A DNA stretch of 64,000 bases from Endozoicomonas sp. GU-1. Lineage in GTDB: Bacteria > Pseudomonadota > Gammaproteobacteria > Pseudomonadales > Endozoicomonadaceae. Under the pieces are notes generated by a model. The model saw only the letters and a list, made by a program, of their open reading frames with translations, did not search any database and was not told the DNA's origin. The position numbers and the translations under genes were made by a program. Below are positions 27,553-37,550 of the stretch, one piece after another (position 1 is the first letter of the stretch; each line of letters opens with the position of its first letter). The stretch is from NCBI RefSeq assembly GCF_027366395.1, contig NZ_CP114771.1, positions 4,650,001 through 4,714,000 of the forward strand, given 5' to 3'.

Positions 27553-28824
27553 ATGAGTATTATCGCTGAATATGGCACAGTTTTCCTGATCCTGGCCTGC
27601 CTGTTTGGGTTTTTTATGGCCTGGGGGGTTGGGGCCAACGATGTTGCCAATGCCATGGGCACGTCGGTTGGCTCCGGAGCCCTGACGGTTAAACAGGCGA
27701 TTTGTATCGCCATCCTGCTGGAGTTCACCGGTGCCTATCTGGCAGGCGGGTCGGTCACTGAAACCATACGCAAGGGGATTATTGATCCATCCTTACCCCT
27801 GCTGGCCGAGAATCCCAATCTGCTGGTATATGGCATGCTGGCTTCGCTGCTGGCTGCTGGCACCTGGTTACTGGTCGCTACGCATTACGGCTGGCCGGTG
27901 TCCACTACCCATTCTATTGTCGGGGCCATTGTCGGTTTTGCGGCTGTTGGTATCTCTGCCGACACCGTCAGCTGGGGAAAAGTGGCCGCCATTGTTGGCA
28001 GCTGGGTTGTTTCTCCCCTGATGTCAGGGCTGTTCGCCTTCCTGATTTTTGTCAGCGTGCAGAAGCTGATTCTGGATACTGAAAATCCCTTCAGAAACGC
28101 CAAGCGCTATATGCCCCTTTATATGTTTCTGGTTGGCTTCATGATGTCGATGGTCACGCTGATCAAGGGCCTTAAGCATATTGGCTTGCCGCTGGATTAT
28201 GCCGAAAGCACCGTGCTCTCACTGATTATCGGCTTGGTCATAATGTTTATTGGCCAGATGGCGCTGGCAAAAATAAAAGAAGATATTCAGGCGGATATGT
28301 CGTTTCATTTCTCCAGTGTGGAGAAAGTCTTTGGGGTTATGATGATTTTTACCGCCTGTTCCATGGCCTTTGCCCATGGCTCCAACGATGTGGCCAATGC
28401 AGTGGGGCCATTGGCAGCGGTTGTCAGTGTGGTGATCAGTGGTGGTGAAATTGTCGGCAAGTCTTCCGTTCCGCCCTGGGTTCTGCTGGTGGGGGCTGTA
28501 GGCATTGTGGCAGGGCTGGCGACATGGGGCTATAAGGTTATGGCTACCATAGGCTCTCATATTACCGAGCTGACACCCAGCCGGGGTTTTGCCGCAGAGC
28601 TTGCGGCGGCCTCTACGGTGGTGATGGCATCTGGCACTGGCTTGCCGATCTCCACAACCCATACGCTGGTTGGTGCGGTTCTTGGCGTGGGACTGGCCAG
28701 GGGGATCGGCGCTTTGAACCTGCGCGTTATCAGCACCATCTTTATGTCCTGGCTGGTCACTCTGCCAGCAGGAGCGATTCTGGCGATTATTTTCTTCCAC
28801 TGCCTCAAGTTGATTTTTGGCTAG
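27553..28824 (+). CDS. PiT-family inorganic phosphate transporter
   Basis: A 423-residue inner-membrane protein of about ten helices. It carries the two inverted PiT signature repeats: FFMAWGVGANDVANAMGTSVG (N-terminal) and CSMAFAHGSNDVANAVGPLAA (C-terminal), plus the two GLPISTTHTLVGAV / WPVSTTHSIVGAI motifs. PiT proteins take up phosphate (often as metal phosphate) driven by protons or sodium. It forms an operon with the DUF47 gene. Confidence 0.93.
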   Translation: MSIIAEYGTVFLILACLFGFFMAWGVGANDVANAMGTSVGSGALTVKQAICIAILLEFTGAYLAGGSVTETIRKGIIDPSLPLLAENPNLLVYGMLASLLAAGTWLLVATHYGWPVSTTHSIVGAIVGFAAVGISADTVSWGKVAAIVGSWVVSPLMSGLFAFLIFVSVQKLILDTENPFRNAKRYMPLYMFLVGFMMSMVTLIKGLKHIGLPLDYAESTVLSLIIGLVIMFIGQMALAKIKEDIQADMSFHFSSVEKVFGVMMIFTACSMAFAHGSNDVANAVGPLAAVVSVVISGGEIVGKSSVPPWVLLVGAVGIVAGLATWGYKVMATIGSHITELTPSRGFAAELAAASTVVMASGTGLPISTTHTLVGAVLGVGLARGIGALNLRVISTIFMSWLVTLPAGAILAIIFFHCLKLIFG

Positions 28825-28900
28825 GATTTAGTTTCCAATAAGGCCTGCCCTGTTTATCATCTTAAGAGACTCCCTTCAATAGACGGTGATAATCAGGGTT

Positions 28901-30055
28901 ATGAGCAGCCAGCAGCCAACATTTCAGCATGCACTTTCAAGATTGATCGAGATACCTTCTGTCAGCTCAACCCTGCCTGATCTGGATATGAGTAACCTGC
29001 CGGTTATCAATGAACTGGCGGCGTGGTTGGAAGCGATGGGGTTTCAGTGCGAGATTCAACCCCTGCCCGGGGCTCCCCACAAGGCAAACCTGATTGCAAC
29101 TCTTGGCAGTGGCCCGGGAGGTCTGGTACTGGCCGGGCATACGGATACGGTTCCCTACAATGACAGCCTGTGGAAAAGTTCACCGTTTGCCCTGGAAGAA
29201 AGAGATGGCCGGTTTTATGGATTGGGCGTCTGCGATATGAAAGGCTTCTTTGCCCTGGTCATGGAGGCTGTTCGGGGATATCTGGGCACGCCATTGACAG
29301 CACCATTGATCATTCTGGCCACGGCGGATGAAGAGTCCTCAATGAATGGCGCTCGTGCCCTGGCGGAACTTGGTCGACCAAAAGCGCGGTATGCTGTGGT
29401 GGGAGAACCTACCGGGATGCGACCTATTCATATGCACAAAGGCATTATGATGGAGCGTATTCAGATTCTTGGGCAATCAGGCCATTCCAGCAATCCGGCA
29501 CTGGGTCGTAATGCCATGGAGACAGCCCACAAGGTGATCACTGACTTGATGCAGTTTCGCGCCGAACTGGCCGAGCGTTATCAGAACCCTGGCTTTACCA
29601 TTCCTACCCCTACCTTGAATCTGGGTTGCATTCATGGTGGCGACAACCCTAACCGCATTTGTGGGCAGTGCCAGCTGGACTTCGATATTCGTATGCTGCC
29701 GGGGATGGACAGCGAACAACTGCGGCAGCAAATTCGTCAGAGGCTTTTGCCAATTGCTGAAGCGGATCAGGTTGAGATCTCACTCGAAGCAATAACACCG
29801 GCTATTGAAGCTTTTGCCGGTCCTGAGAATTCGGATCTGGTGACTGCCTGTGAGAAGCTGACAGGGCATCAGGCAGAAGTCGCAGCATTTGCTACTGAGG
29901 CTCCATTCTTTAGCCGACTGGGTATGGATACCGTGGTATTGGGACCAGGTGATATTGATCAGGCACACCAGCCAGATGAATACCTCTCGCAGGATCGGAT
30001 AAAGCCAATGGTTGCTATTTTGCAGTCATTGATCAGACAGTACTGCTTATCTTGA
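28901..30055 (+). CDS. argE: Acetylornithine deacetylase
   Basis: A 384-residue M20-family dizinc hydrolase that deacetylates N-acetylornithine in arginine synthesis. The metal ligands are in LVLAGHTDTVPYN, FYGLGVCDMKGFFA and LATADEESSMNGA, and the C-terminal His lies in the DIDQAHQPDEY segment. GRNAMETAHKVI and FDIRMLPG belong to the dimerisation domain. ATG 28901 is chosen; the frame is open 15 bases upstream. argA follows 86 bases downstream on the same strand, as in Pseudomonas-type genomes. Confidence 0.93.
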   Translation: MSSQQPTFQHALSRLIEIPSVSSTLPDLDMSNLPVINELAAWLEAMGFQCEIQPLPGAPHKANLIATLGSGPGGLVLAGHTDTVPYNDSLWKSSPFALEERDGRFYGLGVCDMKGFFALVMEAVRGYLGTPLTAPLIILATADEESSMNGARALAELGRPKARYAVVGEPTGMRPIHMHKGIMMERIQILGQSGHSSNPALGRNAMETAHKVITDLMQFRAELAERYQNPGFTIPTPTLNLGCIHGGDNPNRICGQCQLDFDIRMLPGMDSEQLRQQIRQRLLPIAEADQVEISLEAITPAIEAFAGPENSDLVTACEKLTGHQAEVAAFATEAPFFSRLGMDTVVLGPGDIDQAHQPDEYLSQDRIKPMVAILQSLIRQYCLS

Positions 30056-30140
30056 AGAGAAGTACTGCACGATGTTCTTATAACCTGAGCATATGATACT
30101 CAGGGCGGCCTTTAATAGAGTGTGTCATGGATAAACAAGT

Positions 30141-31517
30141 GTGGCTTGCGTGAAAAAAAAGGAACATTCAGCAGACAGCGCAGAAAAGTACGTGAAGTTT
30201 TTCCGTCAATCATCACCCTATATTCATGCCCACAGGGGGAAAACCTTTGTGATCATGCTCAGTGGTGAAACGCTGGCTCACCCCAACCTTGGTAATATCA
30301 TCAGTGACATTGCACTGATGAGCAGCCTGGGTGTCCGACTGGTGCTGGTACACGGTGCCCGCCCTCAGATTGATGAGCGTTTACGGGAACGTGGCATTAA
30401 AACAGTGATTCATCAGGGCGGGGCTGGCAATGGCCGAGTGCATAATGAACGACGGGTTACTGACAGGCAGAGCCTTGAGTGTGTCAAAGATGCTGCAGGA
30501 AATATGCGAGCCCTGATTGAATCAAGGCTCTCGGTGGGGCTGGTGAACTCGCCCATGCATGGTGCCAGGATTCGTGTTGTCAGTGGTAACTTTGTGACCG
30601 CCAAACCCCTGGGTGTGCTTCATGGTATCGATTTTAAGCATACGGGCGAAGTCCGGAAGATAGACAGCCAGGCCATCGATCATCTGTTGGACAGTGGTTA
30701 TGTGGTGTTACTCTCCTGCCTCGGGCTTTCCCCCACCGGAGAGATTTTCAATATTGAAGCAGAGGAAGTGGCTACCCGGACCGCCATCAGTCTGCAAGCT
30801 GAAAAATTGATACTTTACGCTGAGCAGCAGGGGATTTTTGATCATCAGGGGCATCTGATCAATAGAATTTCTCCCCATGAAGCCATTAAAGAACTTGAGT
30901 CGCAGACCGGTGAGTCCAGACGACTGCTGTCCTCCGCCGTGACCGCTTGCTCCGATGGTGTCGAACGGGCCCAGATTATCAGTTATCAGGATGATGGATC
31001 ACTGTTGATGGAGCTGTTTACCCGTGATGGTGCCGGTACGCTGATTTCCCGAGATCACTATGAAGAAGTCCGTGGTGCAACCATTGAGGATGTGGGCGGT
31101 ATTCTTGAACTGATCCGCCCTTTCGAGGAAAAAGGCATACTGCGCCGTCGCTCCCGAAAAGAGTTGGAACGGGAAATAAAGCTGTTCAGTGTCGTGTTGC
31201 TGGATGGCATGATCATCGGCTGTGCTGCTCTTCATCCGTACTATGAAAATGGTACCAGTGCTGCAGAACTGGCCTGTGTTGTGGTCCATCCTGACTATCG
31301 AGATGCACAGCGCGGTGATCGTTTGCTCGCCCATATTGAAGCGTTGGCAGAAGAACAGGGCATGAACGAAATCTACGTCATGACCACCCAGACTACTCAT
31401 TGGTTTATTGAGCGGGAATTTGCTGAAGTTGCCTGTGATGATTTGCCGACAGAGCTTAAAGCAAAATATAACCCCAAAAGGCAGTCAAAGGTTCTTATGA
31501 AAACGGTAGGAGGCTGA
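30141..31517 (+). CDS. argA: N-acetylglutamate synthase (amino-acid kinase + GNAT)
   Basis: Committed enzyme of arginine synthesis, making N-acetylglutamate from glutamate and acetyl-CoA. The protein is about 455 residues. An N-terminal amino-acid-kinase-like domain (FVIMLSGETLAHPN, LVLVHGARPQIDERL, residues 30-290) carries the arginine feedback site, and a C-terminal GNAT domain (from about 310) has AELACVVVHPDYRDAQRGDRLL as the acetyl-CoA loop. The start is uncertain: the GTG codons at 30141 and 30150 are the candidates. It is convergent with the yccT-like gene across a long inverted repeat. Confidence 0.92.
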   Translation: MACVKKKEHSADSAEKYVKFFRQSSPYIHAHRGKTFVIMLSGETLAHPNLGNIISDIALMSSLGVRLVLVHGARPQIDERLRERGIKTVIHQGGAGNGRVHNERRVTDRQSLECVKDAAGNMRALIESRLSVGLVNSPMHGARIRVVSGNFVTAKPLGVLHGIDFKHTGEVRKIDSQAIDHLLDSGYVVLLSCLGLSPTGEIFNIEAEEVATRTAISLQAEKLILYAEQQGIFDHQGHLINRISPHEAIKELESQTGESRRLLSSAVTACSDGVERAQIISYQDDGSLLMELFTRDGAGTLISRDHYEEVRGATIEDVGGILELIRPFEEKGILRRRSRKELEREIKLFSVVLLDGMIIGCAALHPYYENGTSAAELACVVVHPDYRDAQRGDRLLAHIEALAEEQGMNEIYVMTTQTTHWFIEREFAEVACDDLPTELKAKYNPKRQSKVLMKTVGG

Positions 31518-31545
31518 CCGGGAATAGCACCCGTAGCGAGGATGG

Positions 31546-31633
31546 CAGAAAATTGAGGATAAAAAGTCGGAAATTTTTAGTGAATAGTGGTTCTATTTAC
31601 TAAAAATTTCCGACTTTTTAGACCAATTTTCTG
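31546..31633. terminator. Long inverted repeat, probable bidirectional terminator
   Basis: An inner 21-base perfect stem starts AAAAAGTCGGAAATTTTTAG (31561) and its complement ends CCGACTTTTT (31620). An outer stem CAGAAAATTG / CAATTTTCTG (31546-31555 and 31624-31633) encloses it, with a 17-base loop. It lies between the stops of convergent genes, and both strands end in a T run. The size (88 bases) is large for a terminator, so a small mobile repeat that serves as one is possible. Confidence 0.7.
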
Positions 31634-31693
31634 TCACCGCAGTAGGGCAGTCTATTCTCGGACAGCCTCCTGGGTTAACTGAAAACGAGCGGG

Positions 31694-32377
31694 CTACTTC
31701 CCGGTTTTTTTACTGTCAGAAACCCACTGAAGGAATCGTTCACGGGTTGTTTCATCTGCCTGGTTGTACCAGTACTGCAGCATGCTTTCACTCATTGGCT
31801 GAGCCATTGCCGGTGCTGGCATGACAGAAGGTTGGGCAACCTGATATGAGACACCTTGCGGGTTAGCAATATAAACGGTTCCGGCCATTGCCCGAACAGC
31901 CGCCGGACTGTCAGACAGGTTAAACTTCTGGATATCCTCCACCGTGTCTCCGCCGATTAACAGCCCGGATTTATTAAGCACGCTGAACTCAAAGGGAATC
32001 GCCTGACCTTTGGCATTGGTAATTGAGAATTGAGCCTTTGGCGACTGTGACAGTTTATCGGTATCTTTTGCTGTTTTCAGTCTCGGGGCATTAATGGTGT
32101 AGGCCTGATCGCCAGACAGGTCAAACGTCATGATATACGGACTGGTGGTAAACATTCTGGTATCACCACCGTCCCTCACCAGCATTTTCAGCTGGAATAC
32201 CAACTGATGACGGCCGTTGCCAAGAGAGAGGTCCTTCTTGCTGCCCAGATGATCGGCATCTTTACCATCAAGAACCAGCAGTTTTGTTTTCTCAGGCAGT
32301 AGCAGTGTATTGTCAGCAATAACTGGCATGGCCAGAGTGGATACCAACAGTGCACCCAACAGACGACGTACAAACAT
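31694..32377 (-). CDS. YccT/DUF2057 family exported protein
   Basis: A 227-residue protein with a signal peptide (MFVRRLLGALLVSTLAMPVIA), then TLLLPEKTKLLVLDGKDA and LGNGRHQLVFQLKMLVRDGG, which are characteristic of DUF2057 (YccT). A linker rich in Pro/Ala/Met (SVMPAPAMAQPMSESM) precedes a conserved C-terminal ML.YWYNQADE..R..FL.W. It is periplasmic or envelope-located; the function is not known, although E. coli YccT (CsgI) affects curli assembly. Confidence 0.8.
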   Translation of the reverse strand: MFVRRLLGALLVSTLAMPVIADNTLLLPEKTKLLVLDGKDADHLGSKKDLSLGNGRHQLVFQLKMLVRDGGDTRMFTTSPYIMTFDLSGDQAYTINAPRLKTAKDTDKLSQSPKAQFSITNAKGQAIPFEFSVLNKSGLLIGGDTVEDIQKFNLSDSPAAVRAMAGTVYIANPQGVSYQVAQPSVMPAPAMAQPMSESMLQYWYNQADETTRERFLQWVSDSKKTGK

Positions 32378-32503
32378 AAGGCAGTGTTCTCCTATAGATC
32401 ATCTATCGATTATAGGTTGGTACAACTACCGGTTCGTATTGTTGCTTTCCGAAATTGTGGGCCTGAACTGTGGTCAGCGGCGCTATCGATGGCCAGTACA
32501 TGG

Positions 32504-35263
32504 CTAAACCGGATCAATCGGGCGCTGGTTGCCAATAGGGTGTTGAGGGGATTGAGAAGAGTTATATTTGCTGCCAATAACATAAGTAATAATGCTGTGG
32601 AACAGCCTGAGAGTCTCTTCGTGCTTTTGGTAGTTTCCTTCTCTTTGTGCTTTTTCAATCCAGGTTCTTAAGTCAAGCAGTTCGTCCAGACTATCGAGTT
32701 CTCTGATTTCCTTGAGTGCCTGGCCTTCTGATATTTCTCCTGTACGAAACCGGATAATCAGACGGCCACAGGGTTGGTTTCGGATAGAGTGCAAGAAATC
32801 CTCCGATGATAAACGGTGATGTTTATTGTGAGAATACTGATCTGCTGATTCTCTCACCCGGGCAGCCCCTGGAGTGTATCTGCGTTCCTGGCCTTCGGAT
32901 ACAGTAGAAACAACCCGTACACTATTACCAATCAGTGTTTTGGCTATTTGTTTGTTCCAGTTGGCACTTTTTTCCTGAACAACACGATAGAATGTACCGA
33001 ATGCACTGTTAATTTCCTGATCAAGCAACTGTTGTAAGGCGGCATGTTTAAGGATAACTATCGCGGCTTCTTCATCACTCATTGACTCATACGGCCCTTT
33101 GTTGAGCAGCTCACTTCGCTGCCTGGCTGCTTCCAGGCTGTTGCCAATGTCTTCCATTGATTTTATCGACTGGAGTAAATGATCAACCATTGGCTCCAAT
33201 TCCTGTTTGGCCAGTGAGCGTAGCGTACCAACTTCCTCGCGCCCTGTTCTCAGTCGTTTGCCAAACAGTTGTCTGGTATAATCAGGCTGCTTTTTGATCA
33301 TCTTTGCCATTCTCTTTTTATTAACTTTGGTATTTGCATGATCGGCAGCCATATCCATAAAAAAGAAAGCCACATAGCACAAGACTCCACTCAAAGTAAT
33401 CTTTGGAGCGACTGGGGTTAAATTGATGGTGCTTCCTCTTTTTCCAGCTATTTTGAAAATTTTTACCAGATTTTTATATAAGGTTCCTTTGATTTGGGTA
33501 TAGAAAAAATCCTGAATCATGCTTTTCAAAACCCCGGCTGATTTAAAGGCCGCAGATTCTTGTTTAGGCTCAATTCCCGCATTATCAGAATCCGGTTGAC
33601 TTGCTGTGTGCCGGGCAGGATTCATCCAGTGAGGAATGATGTGTTGCATCCATTTTTTTTCATTGGTTTTTATCTGGTAGCCGTGAATGGTTAACTTTTT
33701 GTTTGTGGTAACACTCTTGAACAATTCTTCTCTTTTTTCAGGAGGCATGTCTCTAAATTTTGAATTCCACAGGTCTTCCAGATCCTTTATATACCGGTTT
33801 TCAAGAATGGTGCGGCTGATCACGACATTCTCGATAAGCTTGTCAAAGTAAAATAAATTGGCTTTCAGTTTTTTTCTTCGCTCAAAATACAGTGCTTTCT
33901 CTTTCTCTAAAGCAATAGACTCTGCCAGTGTCTTCTGTTCTTTTTCTGCCATTGTTTTGAGCTTTATTGCCTGCTTTTCGAGATCGGCATAAGCGTTATA
34001 TATTTGTGAAAAGGTTTTATGAGTGCATCGATAACGGAGTTTGTTGATTAGCTTTTTTCTTTTCTTGTCGTTTGACTTATCAAAGTTGGTGTAGTCAAAG
34101 TCAGCGTATTTTTTTATTTGTTTAAGTCCTCTGACCATCCTGACCCTGCGCCAGAGTTCGGTACTGGAAGACCAGAAAGCGATGTAACCCAGATCAGTGA
34201 TCAGTCCGACAGCAACGGCAATACCAATGGCGATGCCAGCGGGTGGGAAAATAGCAGTGAGGATGGCTCCAGTAAGTAAAATAAAGAAATTGTAAATCTG
34301 GTGTCTTTTGTTACGTAAGATGTTTCTCTTTATTTTGTTGCCAATATCTTTAAGGTGTATATTTGCAAAAAAACGTTCTCCTGAAGCCAGTTGTTGAATA
34401 TGTTTACTGTCTTCTTTCTCGATAAAATGACCTGTTTTCTTCGGCTCAGGTAGCTGAGGAAGTGGTGGCTGCTGATGATCGAGGGCTGCACTGTCAATAC
34501 TTTTTACTTTATTGCCGGTTGCTGATTTTTGTTCCTCAATGGGTAGGACCAGGTTGTTTCGTAACTCTTTTTTAAACTCAAGCATTCGTTCAAAAGTGAA
34601 CGTTTTTTCATCTTTTATGCCAACCTTTATTAATAAGTTTTTAATATATTCATATTGTTGTTCAGGATGCCCTCCATATTGCTCTCTTCCCTGAAGTTGT
34701 TGTTGCATGACGGGTAAGCCGGCGGTTTTTTCATACTGCATTGCCAGGCGAATTTTTCTATGGATATGCGTCAGTAGTACCTGCTGCAGGAAGCCATCAG
34801 GTGGTGTTTTACCTTTACGTAAATACTCATAGGCCATATCCATGCTGCTGAGTTGAGTGGATTTGACGACAGCTTCCATCGTTTCTGTGCTGATAGCGAT
34901 ATTTCCATCCGAAATACCCAGTCTGCCATCTTCTGATCGATGCAGCTTGATGTGGCCAGCATGCAGTTTTAATGCAGCAAGTACTTTCTGTGGGTTCTCT
35001 GGATTGTATTTGGTCAGATCATCAAGCAGATCACTCACTTTCATCGAGGGGGCAGGGTGAATAAAGCGATGTATTTTTTCCTTACAGAAAGAGATTAAAC
35101 GGTTATGCCAGTGCCTGGATTCAATATGCTCAGTCGCTTGAATGATGGTCTCAACCGATTTTATTTCCCGGGTATCCGTGGCGTGTTGACCTTTACCGGG
35201 TTCGGATGGCGGGTATCCTGCGCGGTGCGAAGAAATATGATCTGTAGATGGTATCCGGGGCAT
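32504..35263 (-). CDS. Large membrane/coiled-coil protein, unknown (919 aa), effector-like
   Basis: A 919-residue protein with no recognisable family. Residues 1-300 are polar and helical with no signal peptide. Two adjacent hydrophobic helices (FFILLTGAILTAIF, AGIAIGIAVAVGLITDLGYIAF) lie near 320-365, a charged coiled coil (LEKQAIKLKTMAEKEQKTLA and ALYFERRKKLKANLF) near 430-480, and a third hydrophobic helix (SGVLCYVAFFFMDMAA) near 625-645. The C-terminal 250 residues are mainly helical. The gene is visibly more AT-rich than neighbouring folA. A hydrophobic hairpin plus coiled coil in an unsignalled protein recalls translocators or membrane-targeted effectors; that is inference. Its promoter should lie in 35264-35507. 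Confidence 0.7.
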   Translation of the reverse strand: MPRIPSTDHISSHRAGYPPSEPGKGQHATDTREIKSVETIIQATEHIESRHWHNRLISFCKEKIHRFIHPAPSMKVSDLLDDLTKYNPENPQKVLAALKLHAGHIKLHRSEDGRLGISDGNIAISTETMEAVVKSTQLSSMDMAYEYLRKGKTPPDGFLQQVLLTHIHRKIRLAMQYEKTAGLPVMQQQLQGREQYGGHPEQQYEYIKNLLIKVGIKDEKTFTFERMLEFKKELRNNLVLPIEEQKSATGNKVKSIDSAALDHQQPPLPQLPEPKKTGHFIEKEDSKHIQQLASGERFFANIHLKDIGNKIKRNILRNKRHQIYNFFILLTGAILTAIFPPAGIAIGIAVAVGLITDLGYIAFWSSSTELWRRVRMVRGLKQIKKYADFDYTNFDKSNDKKRKKLINKLRYRCTHKTFSQIYNAYADLEKQAIKLKTMAEKEQKTLAESIALEKEKALYFERRKKLKANLFYFDKLIENVVISRTILENRYIKDLEDLWNSKFRDMPPEKREELFKSVTTNKKLTIHGYQIKTNEKKWMQHIIPHWMNPARHTASQPDSDNAGIEPKQESAAFKSAGVLKSMIQDFFYTQIKGTLYKNLVKIFKIAGKRGSTINLTPVAPKITLSGVLCYVAFFFMDMAADHANTKVNKKRMAKMIKKQPDYTRQLFGKRLRTGREEVGTLRSLAKQELEPMVDHLLQSIKSMEDIGNSLEAARQRSELLNKGPYESMSDEEAAIVILKHAALQQLLDQEINSAFGTFYRVVQEKSANWNKQIAKTLIGNSVRVVSTVSEGQERRYTPGAARVRESADQYSHNKHHRLSSEDFLHSIRNQPCGRLIIRFRTGEISEGQALKEIRELDSLDELLDLRTWIEKAQREGNYQKHEETLRLFHSIITYVIGSKYNSSQSPQHPIGNQRPIDPV

Positions 35264-35507
35264 TCCTCATTCCCTAAGGTAACCCTTATTCAAGGCTTGA
35301 ATTGACTTATTGATGATTTGTAAAAATGATGCCTTGTCTGCCCAGCGAACAAGATAGACAACAGACAGTTTTTCCATGCAACATGACAAGCTGTTCAACT
35401 AACTATAGACAATCAGAATTGGAGAAAAGGGCATTTCCTGCATCTGAGGCGGCAGGAAATGTGGCTTATGCCCAAGGTGAAAGAGGGCAAAACGACAGGT
35501 GCTGATT

Positions 35508-36011
35508 TCAGGCCCTGTCGAGCACCAGGTAACTGTAAGTCAGTGGCTGCTCATCTTCTGATTGGGTGTCTTCCCGGGAGATTTCCCGCCACTCCTGCGG
35601 GTTGATGTCCGGGAAAAAGGCATCACCGTCAAAACTTTGATACACCCGGGTCAGGTAAAGCCGGTCAGCCTGATCAATCGCCTGTCGATAGATCTGTTCG
35701 CCACCAATAATCATGATTTCTTCGTTACCGTTGATCAGGTTAGCCGCCTCCGCCAGGGCAATCCCATCATCCAGGTTGTGAACGACGCTGACGCCCTCGT
35801 GGTGCCAGTTGTGATCCCGGGTAATGACGATATTGGTTCTGCCTGGCAGAGGCTTGCCCAGGGAGTCAAAGGTTTTCCGGCCCATGATCACAGGCTTGCC
35901 CATGGTAACCGCTTTGAAATAGCGCAGATCCCCCGGCAGATACCAGGGCATTTTATTATTGATGCCAATGGCGTTATTGTCTGCCACCGCAGCGATCAGG
36001 GCCAGTTTCAT
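35508..36011 (-). CDS. folA: Dihydrofolate reductase
   Basis: A 167-residue NADPH-dependent enzyme that makes tetrahydrofolate. Typical motifs are LIAAVADNNAIGINNKMPWYLPGDLRYFK, with the catalytic acid Asp28, VIMGRKTFDSLGKPLPGRTN for NADPH binding, and IMIIGGEQIYRQA. The length is standard. It is a single gene, tail to tail with nothing, and precedes thiI on the same strand by 80 bases. Confidence 0.96.
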   Translation of the reverse strand: MKLALIAAVADNNAIGINNKMPWYLPGDLRYFKAVTMGKPVIMGRKTFDSLGKPLPGRTNIVITRDHNWHHEGVSVVHNLDDGIALAEAANLINGNEEIMIIGGEQIYRQAIDQADRLYLTRVYQSFDGDAFFPDINPQEWREISREDTQSEDEQPLTYSYLVLDRA

Positions 36012-36092
36012 CCATGTTACTCCTTTTGAACCATACAGCTGTGAACCACAAAGACAACGCGGGTAAATCGGTGTGCCTTCCCGGTAGAAAAT

Positions 36093-37550
36093 TTACGGCT
36101 TCGGGTTAAATATGCCAACGTTCTCATGCCCTTCTTCCCGAAGGTGCATGGCATGCAGCTGACTCATTACACCTCTTTCGCAGTAGAGCAGGTAATGTCG
36201 ATTGTTGTCCAGCTCCGGGAAGCGTGTGCGCAGCTGATAGAAGGGAATGATCACCACCTCGCGTCCGGGCATGGTAAATGGCTTTATCTCTTCTTCAGTG
36301 GGGTGACGAATATCGATAATCACTTCACCCTGATGGACTTCACTAACCACCTCAACTTCTTCCCGGGTCAGGTCATCCGCAATGATATCGTGGATAGAGA
36401 CCGTTCTCCGGCTTTGAATAGCATCTTCGAGTACATCGAAGTTGAACCGCTCTTCTTCTGCCACAATTCTCTCTACCCTGGCCCGGGTGGTGGGGTTTTT
36501 CGAGATCACTGCGCAGTATTCCGGAATATTACGAACGAATTCTTCAGTACCGATTTGTATGGATATATCGATGATTGCCTGCTTATCCATGGTAATCAGG
36601 GGCCGGAGCACCAGGGCATCGGTTACCGAGTCAATCACCGCCAGGTTTGGCAGTGTCTGGCTGGAAACCTGACCAATGGCTTCGCCGGTTACCAGTGCCG
36701 CCATCTCCATCTCTTTGGCCACCTTAGTGGCGGCCCTGAGCATCATTCGCTTGAGAATAACGCCCATCTGGGCGTTGTCCACTTTGGTCAGTATTTCTTC
36801 GACAACGCCTTCAAAAGGTACGGTAACGAACTTTACCTGGCGAGAAGAACCAAAACGGTTCCACAGGTAGAAAGCCACCTCTTTTACTGCCAGCTCGTGG
36901 GCATGCCCACCCAGGTTGAAGAAGCAGAAGTGAGTTCGGATGCCGCGCTTCATGGTCAGGAAGCTCGACACCGTAGAGTCAAAACCGCCGGAAATCAGCG
37001 AGAGAACCGGCTCCTGAGACCCGAGGGGATAGCCACCCAGACCGGCTCCCCGCTTCTGGGTCATAAAATAGCGGTCATTCTTGATATCAATACGAACCGT
37101 TATTTCAGGATTTTTCAGGCTGACCCTTTTGGCTTCGGTCTGCTGGATAAGACCGCCACCGACAAATCGCTCTACCTCAATGGACTGGAAATCGTGCTTG
37201 CCGGTCCGGTTACAGCGAACGCAGAAGGTTTTGCCCGCCAGTGTTTCTGAGTGAGCCTCAACGGCTTTTTCCAGAACATCGTCCAGGCTGACCAGCTTGT
37301 GCTCCGCCACCTGTAGCCAGTAGGCAATGCCCGGGATATGGCTTAACAGGTCACCGACCTCTGCCACCAGGATCTGATCATTGCTACTGGTCGTGACTTC
37401 TATATGATCCCATACACCGCAGACATCGATATTCTCATCCACACGCTTGAGAATGGTGCGAATATTTTTACGCAGCATTTTAATAAAGCGTTTTCTTACC
37501 GGGGTACTTTTAATGGTGATTTCCGGAAACAGTTTGATGATGAACTTCAT
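36093..37550 (-). CDS. thiI: tRNA 4-thiouridine synthase / sulfurtransferase ThiI
   Basis: A 485-residue enzyme that inserts sulfur at U8 of tRNA and supplies sulfur for thiamine thiazole. It has an N-terminal ferredoxin-like plus THUMP region (1-165), the PP-loop motif LSLISGGFDST (about 185-195) in the adenylating domain, and a C-terminal rhodanese domain (from about 400) with the persulfide cysteine in LLYCERGVMSQ. The full-length form with rhodanese is typical of gammaproteobacteria. Its 5' end faces glnA across a 674-base regulatory region. Confidence 0.95.
   Translation of the reverse strand: MKFIIKLFPEITIKSTPVRKRFIKMLRKNIRTILKRVDENIDVCGVWDHIEVTTSSNDQILVAEVGDLLSHIPGIAYWLQVAEHKLVSLDDVLEKAVEAHSETLAGKTFCVRCNRTGKHDFQSIEVERFVGGGLIQQTEAKRVSLKNPEITVRIDIKNDRYFMTQKRGAGLGGYPLGSQEPVLSLISGGFDSTVSSFLTMKRGIRTHFCFFNLGGHAHELAVKEVAFYLWNRFGSSRQVKFVTVPFEGVVEEILTKVDNAQMGVILKRMMLRAATKVAKEMEMAALVTGEAIGQVSSQTLPNLAVIDSVTDALVLRPLITMDKQAIIDISIQIGTEEFVRNIPEYCAVISKNPTTRARVERIVAEEERFNFDVLEDAIQSRRTVSIHDIIADDLTREEVEVVSEVHQGEVIIDIRHPTEEEIKPFTMPGREVVIIPFYQLRTRFPELDNNRHYLLYCERGVMSQLHAMHLREEGHENVGIFNPKP

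Noticed and set aside
36126-37250. 374-codon plus-strand frame antisense to thiI
   Set aside because: thiI is complete and conserved on the other strand, so this is a shadow frame.
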